6,333 bases of DNA, taken from positions 1 to 6,333 of the forward strand of contig CAKRTP010000103.1 in NCBI GenBank assembly GCA_934402155.1. The letters are read 5' to 3'. The notes below the pieces were generated by a model. It was not told the origin of the DNA, ran no database searches, and saw only the letters and a program-made list of their open reading frames with translations. Both the position numbers and the translations under genes were made by a program. Within the stretch, counting starts at the first letter, position 1. Each line of letters opens with the position of its first letter. Below are positions 1-5,252 of the stretch, piece by piece. Origin of the DNA: an uncultured Blautia sp. (GTDB lineage Bacteria > Bacillota > Clostridia > Lachnospirales > Lachnospiraceae).

Positions 1-945
1 CTCAGCTCTCTGGATCTTGAATTCAAGCTGCCCCTGACTGCTCTCATCTGCCCTTACCGTATCTTCCTGCACAGGAACCGTTTCCCTGGCAGAAGCCGGC
101 GTCTTCTCTTCTTTTTCTTTTGCCGGATATGGTGTCAGTTTGGTTCCCTCCAGAAATGCACGATGCTCCTCTTCCTGTGGTTCTTCATCCTGCGTATTTT
201 CGGCAAGAGATTCCTCCAGAGCTCTCCTTCGCTCTGCCTGACGCTGCTCCCTCTTCATTCTGCGTTCCTGCTGACGGAGTTCTTTTTTCAGATCCCTCTC
301 CGGCTGTCCCTCCATATAACGTTCATGACCGCCTCTTGCTATCGCACAGATTCCATCCCAGAGTCGGAAAATAAATCCGAAAAAGGACTTCTGTGTGATC
401 AGTATCATCGTGATCAGAAGGACAAGCAGGATGATCACACATCCCCCAACCATACCGAATGCAGAGGTGGTTGAGATGCAGATCGCGCCGCCGAGCACAC
501 CGCCTCCCGTATGATATGTCGAAGAAATCCTGTAATATTCGGAAAATGTCGTCTCGGTCATATATCCTTCTGTCAGAAGCTGGATCAGTCCACACAAAAA
601 TATCCAGAATACAACACCGGACAGAATTTTCTTGTATGCAACGGGATTCTTGCGGTTGGATATAAGAAATGCTGCACATGCAAAAAGCAAAACCGGAAAA
701 AGGTAAGCCAGAAGTCCCATGATTCCAAATGATACCCTGCTGATGCTTCCTCCAACTGTGCCGCCCATTCCCAGGTTACTGATAACCAGTATCACTGCTG
801 CCGCGAAGAAGATCCAGAGGATGATCTCTGCCTGAAAGCCACTGGTGACTCCCTGCTTTTTGGAAGTAGTTTTTCTGGTGGTCTTTTTTTTGCCGGAAGT
901 GGTTTTGGTGCTCCCTCTTCTGTTGTTCTGTTTCTTTGCTGCCAT
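1..945 (-). CDS. ftsK: DNA translocase FtsK/SpoIIIE, N-terminal part (cut by left window edge)
   Basis: The open frame runs 315 codons from ATG at 945 to base 1 without a stop, so the gene continues beyond the window. The product starts with a very basic cytosolic tail (residues 1-34, rich in Lys, Thr and Ser). About four hydrophobic segments follow (roughly 37-56, 72-96, 108-125 and 149-185), matching the 4-TM membrane anchor of FtsK/SpoIIIE. From about residue 205 there is a highly charged linker (runs such as ERRMKREQRQAERRR, then Glu- and Pro-rich). The RecA-like motor and the gamma DNA-reading domain would lie in the missing part, so the assignment rests on the anchor-plus-linker architecture and not on Walker motifs. 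In the family the protein sits at the division septum and pumps chromosomal DNA using ATP. The start is supported by AGGAGG at 961-956. The gene follows uppP by 44 bases with no terminator between, so co-transcription is likely. Another polytopic protein with a charged tail cannot be fully excluded. Confidence 0.82.
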   Translation of the reverse strand, partial: MAAKKQNNRRGSTKTTSGKKKTTRKTTSKKQGVTSGFQAEIILWIFFAAAVILVISNLGMGGTVGGSISRVSFGIMGLLAYLFPVLLFACAAFLISNRKNPVAYKKILSGVVFWIFLCGLIQLLTEGYMTETTFSEYYRISSTYHTGGGVLGGAICISTTSAFGMVGGCVIILLVLLITMILITQKSFFGFIFRLWDGICAIARGGHERYMEGQPERDLKKELRQQERRMKREQRQAERRRALEESLAENTQDEEPQEEEHRAFLEGTKLTPYPAKEKEEKTPASARETVPVQEDTVRADESSQGQLEFKIQRAE

Positions 946-989
946 TACGGGCACCCCTCCTACTTTCATTTATTTCGATACACGATCAG

Positions 990-1868
990 TCAGAGCATAT
1001 AATTCATGATCAGTGTCACAAAGCCTGCCACAAAACAATAGATCGCAAATACACGAAATCTTCCTCTGTGAACAAGCTTCAGGCAGACGCGTATTGAAAA
1101 AGCTGCCACGATGCCTGCAATGATCATTCCAAGCACATAAGTAAAACCAAGTCCTATAGTCATATCAGAAGAGCCAAACTGACCCAGTTCCATGATCAGC
1201 GAACCCAAAATTGCCGGAATTGATAAGATATAAGAATATTTCACAGCAAAAGCACGGCCAAATCCGCCCATCAGTCCGGCACTGATCGTCAGTCCGCTTC
1301 GGGAGAGACCCGGAAAAACAGAGAGTCCCTGACTGATACCGATCCACATTGCATCGGAGAGATTTGCATCCTTGGCAGTCTTGTTTCCTCCTGCCTTGCT
1401 AAGATCAATGACAAGAAGAAGAATTCCCGTTATCAGAAGCCCGCTGCTCGGAATCAGTCTGGAATCTGCTGCCAGAACGACCAGCCTCCTGGCACTGTAG
1501 CCGATAAACATGGTCGGGATCATGGAAACCAGAAGCAAAACAGCAAATTTACGGTATGTATTGCTGATGATACGGGCATAACGAAGATGCTTACCTGTTC
1601 TCCGGTTGTGGATATACAAATGAGCATTTCCCACGATATCCATGATCATATCCAGAGTCTCGTAGAGAAGATGCCGGATATCTTTCTGAAAAGTCATAAA
1701 TACCGCACCCAGCGTACCGACATGCAGCATTGCCTCCAACAGGACTCCTGTGTCATGATTGATCCCGAAAAAATTTTCAAGTATACTCAGATGTCCGAAA
1801 CTGCTGACAGGGAGAAATTCCGTAATTCCCTGTACAATAGCTAATAAAATAACATATAAAACTGTCAT
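990..1868 (-). CDS. uppP: Undecaprenyl-diphosphatase (BacA/UppP family)
   Basis: This encodes a 292-residue integral membrane protein, the usual length for UppP. In the family it removes one phosphate from undecaprenyl diphosphate outside the membrane, regenerating the lipid carrier for peptidoglycan and wall polymers; overexpression gives bacitracin resistance. Both signature motifs are present. The first is QGITEFLPVSSFGHL at 13-27, containing the (E/Q)xxxE element (Q13, E17) and H26. The second is PGLSRSGLT at 186-194, with the essential Arg at 190. Hydrophobic helices fill the rest, with a polar loop at about 84-106 and another at about 157-172. Phe24 stands where the motif usually has Ser (SSSGHL), a mild variation. 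The ATG at 1868 has AAGGA at 1880-1876, seven bases upstream. A promoter is visible at 1935-1963 and the preceding nfn unit ends in a terminator, so uppP heads its own transcript, probably with ftsK. Confidence 0.95.
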   Translation of the reverse strand: MTVLYVILLAIVQGITEFLPVSSFGHLSILENFFGINHDTGVLLEAMLHVGTLGAVFMTFQKDIRHLLYETLDMIMDIVGNAHLYIHNRRTGKHLRYARIISNTYRKFAVLLLVSMIPTMFIGYSARRLVVLAADSRLIPSSGLLITGILLLVIDLSKAGGNKTAKDANLSDAMWIGISQGLSVFPGLSRSGLTISAGLMGGFGRAFAVKYSYILSIPAILGSLIMELGQFGSSDMTIGLGFTYVLGMIIAGIVAAFSIRVCLKLVHRGRFRVFAIYCFVAGFVTLIMNYML

Positions 1869-1934
1869 ACTTTTTTCCTTTTCTTTTATGATAGAGTGTA
1901 TCTGATCTGCTGTTAAGACCCATCAACTCAGGCA

Positions 1935-1963
1935 AGTATAACATATTTTGCACTGACTTACAA
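1935..1963 (-). promoter_or_regulatory. Sigma-A-type promoter for uppP (-ftsK)
   Basis: On the minus strand, TTGTAA (1963-1958, 4/6 to the -35 consensus) is followed by exactly 17 bases and then TATACT (1940-1935, 5/6 to the -10 consensus). An extended -10 TGT precedes the -10 box directly. Initiation near 1928 would give a leader of about 60 bases before the uppP ATG. It lies just downstream of the nfnB terminator, as expected for the start of a new unit. This is prediction from sequence only. Confidence 0.7.
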
Positions 1964-1988
1964 GATAACAAACATTTGTTTGTAACTT

Positions 1989-2027
1989 AAAAATTCCCGA
2001 CCGGTTCATAAAAGAACCAGCCGGGAA
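1989..2027 (-). terminator. Intrinsic terminator of the nfnA-nfnB unit
   Basis: In the minus-strand RNA, a 14-bp stem is formed by UUCCCGGCUGGUUC (2027-2014) and GAACCGGUCGGGAA (2007-1994) around a 6-base loop. Five U residues follow (1993-1989). Two of the pairs are G-U wobbles, which become A-C mismatches on the plus strand, so the structure points clearly to minus-strand transcripts. It starts 21 bases after the nfnB stop codon. Confidence 0.93.
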
Positions 2028-2048
2028 CTTCTGTCCAGCTTATACAGC

Positions 2049-3443
2049 TTATTTATTTTTGAGATATTCATCGATACCTTTGGCTCCGGCTTTACCTGCT
2101 CCCATAGCAAGGATAACTGTAGCCGCACCTGTAACGGCATCTCCGCCGGCATATACGCCGTCCTTGGATGTCTTACCTGTTTCTTCTTCGGCAACGATAC
2201 ATCTTCTTCTGTTAACCTCAAGTCCCTTGGTTGTGGAAGAGATCAGCGGGTTCGGAGAAGTTCCGAGTGACATGATGACTGTATCCACATCCATATCATA
2301 CTCAGATCCTGCAATTTCTACAGGACGTCTTCTTCCGGAAGCATCCGGCTCACCAAGTTCCATCTTGACAACCTTCATTCCCTTTACATGACCGTTCTCG
2401 TCAACAAGGATTTCCTTCGGATTTGTAAGAAGATCAAAAATGATTCCTTCTTCTTTTGCGTGATGAACTTCTTCTGCTCGTGCCGGAAGTTCTGCCTCAC
2501 TTCTTCTGTAGACGATATGTACTTCCGCACCAAGTCTCAGAGCAGTTCTTGCAGCATCCATAGCTACGTTACCACCGCCGACAACTGCAACTTTTTTGCC
2601 TGCTGCGATCGGTGTATCATAAGAATCATCAAACGCCTTCATGAGGTTGCTTCTTGTCAGATATTCGTTTGCAGAGAATACACCGCTTGCATTCTCTCCC
2701 GGAATTCCCATAAACATCGGAAGACCTGCACCGGAACCGATAAATACAGCTTCAAATCCCTCGTCCTCGATCAGCTGATCGATCGTTGTGGATTTACCGA
2801 TGACAACGTTTGTTTCAAATTTAACACCAAGTTCTTTGACTTTTTCGATTTCTTTCTTAACGACTTTCTGTTTTGGAAGACGGAATTCCGGAATTCCATA
2901 AACAAGAACACCGCCAAGCTCATGAAGAGCCTCAAATACGGTTACGTCATATCCTGCTTTTGCAAGGTCACCTGCACAGGTAAGACCGGACGGACCGGAA
3001 CCGATCACTGCAACTTTGTGTCCGTTCTTTACTTCTGCACCAACTGGTTTGATGTCATGCTCCAGAGCATAATCAGCGACAAATCTCTCCAGTTTACCAA
3101 TGGAAACAGCTTCTCCCTTGACACCACGGATACATTTACCTTCACACTGAGATTCCTGTGGGCATACACGACCGCAGATAGCCGGAAGAGCGGAAGATAA
3201 TCCGATCACCTTATATGCTTCTTCGATGTTGCCTTCTTTGATGTGCTCGATAAATCCCGGAATATTGATGGATACAGGGCATCCCTCTACACATTTCGGT
3301 TTCTTGCAGCCCAGACATCTCTGTGCTTCTTCCATTGCTTCTTCCTGGTTGTATCCAAGACAAACTTCTTCAAAGTTTGTTGCACGCACCTTCGGGTCCT
3401 GCTCTCTTACCGGTACTTTATTTAACATTTTTGCATCTGCCAT
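2049..3443 (-). CDS. nfnB: NADH-dependent ferredoxin:NADP+ oxidoreductase, large subunit (NfnB; GltD-like)
   Basis: This is a 464-residue cytosolic flavo-iron-sulfur protein. The N-terminal part has two cysteine sets for two [4Fe-4S] clusters: C43, C46, C51, C55 (CLGCKKPKCVEGC) and C90, C94, C100, C104. An FAD-binding GSGPSG follows at 148-153. A second dinucleotide-binding motif, GGGNVAMD, lies at 289-296 with the YRRS stretch after it (312-315), the usual NADPH site. The C-terminal FAD motif is YAGGDAVTGA at 431-440. The same fold occurs in GltD, the glutamate synthase small subunit. Here, however, the gene overlaps by one base the gene for an FAD/[2Fe-2S] partner, and no GltB-type large subunit is nearby. 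In the Nfn complex this subunit carries the bifurcating FAD: electrons from NADPH go to ferredoxin and, through NfnA, to NAD+, reversibly. Its start is set by GGAGGTGA within the last codons of nfnA. A lone GltD-like protein remains a weaker alternative. Confidence 0.9.
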   Translation of the reverse strand: MADAKMLNKVPVREQDPKVRATNFEEVCLGYNQEEAMEEAQRCLGCKKPKCVEGCPVSINIPGFIEHIKEGNIEEAYKVIGLSSALPAICGRVCPQESQCEGKCIRGVKGEAVSIGKLERFVADYALEHDIKPVGAEVKNGHKVAVIGSGPSGLTCAGDLAKAGYDVTVFEALHELGGVLVYGIPEFRLPKQKVVKKEIEKVKELGVKFETNVVIGKSTTIDQLIEDEGFEAVFIGSGAGLPMFMGIPGENASGVFSANEYLTRSNLMKAFDDSYDTPIAAGKKVAVVGGGNVAMDAARTALRLGAEVHIVYRRSEAELPARAEEVHHAKEEGIIFDLLTNPKEILVDENGHVKGMKVVKMELGEPDASGRRRPVEIAGSEYDMDVDTVIMSLGTSPNPLISSTTKGLEVNRRRCIVAEEETGKTSKDGVYAGGDAVTGAATVILAMGAGKAGAKGIDEYLKNK

Positions 3444-4330
3444 TATTTGTCACCTCCGCAATGTCCGCATCCGCCGTGGTGTGTATCACCTTCCTGAAGT
3501 TTCAGTAAAGCACGTCCCTCTTCAGTCTTGTACATCTGACTTCTCTTCATAGCCTGATCAAAATCAACAAGGTGTCCGTCGAATTCCGGTCCGTCTACGC
3601 AGGCAAATTTGATTTCATCGCCAACCTGAAGACGGCAGGCTCCGCACATACCGGTTCCGTCAACCATGATCGGGTTCATGCTGACAATCGTATGAATACC
3701 AAGTTTCTTGGTAAGGAGACAGACAAATTTCATCATGATCATAGGTCCGATCGCAACGCAGACATCGTACTGCTTTCCTTCATTTGTAACAAGATCCTCA
3801 AGAGTCTTTGTTACCATACCGGAACGACCATAAGATCCATCATCTGTTGTAACAATAAGGTTGGAAACAGCAGCAAGCTCTTTCTCAAGAATAACCATGT
3901 CTTTTGTTTTGGAACCCAGAATTACATCCGCAGTAATTCCATGCTCATGAAGCCATTTTACCTGTGGATAAACAGGTGCTGTACCAACACCTCCGGCAAT
4001 AAATACCATTTTCTTTTTCCTGAGTTCTTCGATGTCCTCGTCAACAAATTCAGAAGGACATCCCAGAGGTCCTACAAAGTCGCGGAAAGAATCTCCTGCT
4101 TTTAATTCGGACATCTTGATCGTGGATGCTCCAACTTCCTGGAATACGATGGTCACAGTTCCCTCTTCACGGTCATAATCACAGATGGTAAGCGGAATTC
4201 TCTCACCCTTCTCATCCATCTTGACAATGATGAACTGTCCTGGCTGACAATGGCTTGCAACACGCGGTGCATGTACAACCATAAGATGAATTTTGGCTGC
4301 CAGTGTTTCGGCTTTTAAAATCTTATACAT
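3443..4330 (-). CDS. nfnA: NADH-dependent ferredoxin:NADP+ oxidoreductase, small subunit (NfnA)
   Basis: This is a 295-residue protein of the ferredoxin reductase/PyrK type. An FAD-binding beta-barrel has RIPLT at 44-48. The NAD(H)-binding domain follows with GGVGTAP at 113-119. A C-terminal [2Fe-2S] motif has C229, C232 and C244; the position of the first Cys in PyrK-type motifs is occupied by D224. In Nfn complexes this subunit binds NAD(H) and passes electrons to or from the large subunit. Family members are often labelled 'sulfide/dihydroorotate dehydrogenase-like', but no pyrD is adjacent, and pairing with nfnB decides the call. The protein ends in an unusual tail, HHGGCGHCGGDK (284-295). 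The ATG at 4330 follows AGGAGGGG (4342-4335). Its stop TAA shares its last base with the nfnB ATG (TAATG), so the two are probably translationally coupled. Confidence 0.92.
   Translation of the reverse strand: MYKILKAETLAAKIHLMVVHAPRVASHCQPGQFIIVKMDEKGERIPLTICDYDREEGTVTIVFQEVGASTIKMSELKAGDSFRDFVGPLGCPSEFVDEDIEELRKKKMVFIAGGVGTAPVYPQVKWLHEHGITADVILGSKTKDMVILEKELAAVSNLIVTTDDGSYGRSGMVTKTLEDLVTNEGKQYDVCVAIGPMIMMKFVCLLTKKLGIHTIVSMNPIMVDGTGMCGACRLQVGDEIKFACVDGPEFDGHLVDFDQAMKRSQMYKTEEGRALLKLQEGDTHHGGCGHCGGDK
3450..3457 (-). promoter_or_regulatory. Shine-Dalgarno of nfnB, embedded in the nfnA coding end
   Basis: GGAGGTGA (3457-3450) lies six bases before the nfnB ATG (3443-3441). It is read at the same time as the Gly-Gly-Asp codons at the end of nfnA. 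Together with the TAATG overlap it supports coupled translation and roughly equal amounts of the two subunits. Confidence 0.85.
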
Positions 4331-4341
4331 TGTTCCCCTCC

Positions 4342-4380
4342 TAGCGTATATTCATTCAATCCTTTATTAATAATACGCTA
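4342..4380. repeat. 8-bp inverted repeat spanning the nfn promoter start region
   Basis: TAGCGTAT (4342-4349) and ATACGCTA (4373-4380) are perfect inverted repeats separated by 23 bases, with centres 31 bp apart or about three helical turns. One arm overlaps the -10 box. The other touches the first base of the nfnA Shine-Dalgarno. This could be a paired operator. The upstream arm lies before the predicted start site, so an RNA hairpin would form only in transcripts reading through from upstream. Confidence 0.5.
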
Positions 4381-4398
4381 AAATTCCTTTTATTACAA
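4370..4398 (-). promoter_or_regulatory. Sigma-A-type promoter for nfnA-nfnB
   Basis: On the minus strand, TTGTAA (4398-4393) is followed by a 17-base spacer and then TATTAT (4375-4370, 5/6 to consensus). Transcription would begin near 4363, leaving a leader of about 33 bases. The -35 hexamer and spacing equal those of the uppP promoter. One arm of an inverted repeat (4373-4380) overlaps the -10 box. The surroundings are strongly AT-rich, so exact hexamer choice is uncertain. Confidence 0.6.
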
Positions 4399-4441
4399 GT
4401 GAAATATTCAAAAAGCACCTAAATATGCATCGTTATTTTTG

Positions 4442-5152
4442 TCAAAATCTTCTGTTTTCTTCTATCATCTGATGAAGTTTCCTCAATGCCTCCCTGATTC
4501 CGCCAACCTCATCGATCAGTCCTTCCCTGACTGCCTCCTCTCCTTCCAGCATAGTTCCTACATCCTTCACAAGCTGACTTGTATCCAGCATCAGTTCCTC
4601 CAGCCGCTCCTTTGATGCTTTGGAATGGAAAGCAATAAAACCGGTAATACGGTCCTGGATTTTCTCCATATTGCGGTAAGTCTGGGCAACACCTATAAAC
4701 ATACCGCTTGAACGCACAGGATGAATAACCATCGTTGCGCTCGGCACTGCAAAGGAATAATCTGCCGATACCGCCATAGGAATACCGATAGAATGACCGC
4801 CGCCAAGCACCAGCGAAACCGTAGGGACACTTAAGGATGCGATCATCTCTGCGATTGCAAGTCCGGCCTCCACATCTCCGCCGACTGTGTTCAGAAGGAT
4901 CAGCAGTCCCTCGATTTCCTCATCGTCCTCGATCATCGCAAGTTTCGGCAGAACATGTTCATACTTTGTTGTCTTGCTCTGCGAAGGTGCCGTATCATGA
5001 CCTTCCACCTCCCCGATGATCGTCAGAAGTTCGATCTTATGATTTCTTCGGTTCTGATCAAGAGTGACCTCCCCTGTCTCCCGGATCTGTTTGTTCTGCT
5101 GTTCCTGCCGGTCAAGTTCTTTCTGTTTCTCATTGTTATTTTTTTCTGACAT
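4442..5152 (-). CDS. tepA: ClpP-fold serine protease, TepA-like (translocation-enhancing protein family)
   Basis: This is a 236-residue cytosolic protein. After a charged, Gln/Asn-rich N-terminal tail (about 1-36) comes a ClpP/crotonase-fold domain. The oxyanion-loop glycines are in NTVGGDVEAGLAI (88-100). The catalytic Ser is S121 in GGGHSIG (117-123), the His is H144 in MVIHP (141-145), and D197 in LVKDVG is the probable Asp, judged from its spacing to EEAVREGLIDEVGG. No signal peptide or membrane helix is present. In Bacillus subtilis the related tepA lies close to spoIIIE and was linked to protein export; here ftsK is downstream after nfnAB and uppP, which supports the family call. The start at 5152 is chosen because GGAGG (5165-5161) precedes it at good spacing. 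An upstream in-frame ATG at 5179 adds nine residues but lies inside a hairpin with no purine-rich site before it. The substrate is unknown. Confidence 0.85.
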   Translation of the reverse strand: MSEKNNNEKQKELDRQEQQNKQIRETGEVTLDQNRRNHKIELLTIIGEVEGHDTAPSQSKTTKYEHVLPKLAMIEDDEEIEGLLILLNTVGGDVEAGLAIAEMIASLSVPTVSLVLGGGHSIGIPMAVSADYSFAVPSATMVIHPVRSSGMFIGVAQTYRNMEKIQDRITGFIAFHSKASKERLEELMLDTSQLVKDVGTMLEGEEAVREGLIDEVGGIREALRKLHQMIEENRRF

Positions 5153-5156
5153 CAAA

Positions 5157-5188
5157 AATACCTCCATGTAATGATTCATGGAGGTATT
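5157..5188 (-). promoter_or_regulatory. Perfect 12-bp hairpin sequestering the tepA ribosome binding site (possible attenuator)
   Basis: AATACCTCCATG (minus strand, 5188-5177) and CATGGAGGTATT (5168-5157) are exact reverse complements around an 8-base loop. The 3' arm contains the tepA Shine-Dalgarno GGAGG and the 5' arm contains its complement CCUCC. Folding would therefore hide the ribosome binding site completely. The stem runs into UUUUU directly before the GAUG start region, so it could also act as an intrinsic terminator or attenuator. The T-run follows only on the minus strand. Confidence 0.8.
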
Positions 5189-5252
5189 CTGTGTAAAAAT
5201 ATAAATAACTATACGTCAGAACAGTTTTCGTTTCCTGCCGGATCCGGAAATC

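Noticed and set aside
323..679. Minus-strand frame of 118 codons inside the left-edge gene.
   Set aside because: The frame open from 945 to base 1 encodes the membrane anchor and linker of FtsK, and this alternative overlaps it out of frame.
2388..3200. Long plus-strand open frame of 270 codons opposite nfnB.
   Set aside because: It is antisense to a gene with clear motifs. Its Cys/Phe/Ser-rich product looks like a reverse-frame shadow and has no ribosome binding site.
3572..4105. Plus-strand open frame of 177 codons opposite nfnA.
   Set aside because: It is the antisense shadow of nfnA, without a recognisable domain or start signal.
4396..4416. Possible Rex (NADH-sensing repressor) site near the nfn -35 box, TGAA/TTCA dyad.
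   Set aside because: It matches only about 9 of 14 fixed positions of the clostridial consensus I remember, and the half-site spacing is off for the GTGA/TCAC version. AT-rich background explains it as well.
4399..4441. Terminator after tepA.
   Set aside because: No stem of useful length with a T-run is visible on the minus strand, so partial read-through from tepA into nfnA cannot be excluded.
5231..5250. TTTCC...GGAAA inverted repeat with the palindrome CCGGATCCGG after the Big2-protein stop, as a terminator.
   Set aside because: The outer stem is only 5 bp, the palindrome competes with it, and no T-run follows on the minus strand.
5189..5252. A promoter for tepA between the Big2-protein gene and the hairpin (TATAGT or TATATT as -10).
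   Set aside because: No acceptable -35 hexamer occurs at 16-18 bases from either -10 candidate.
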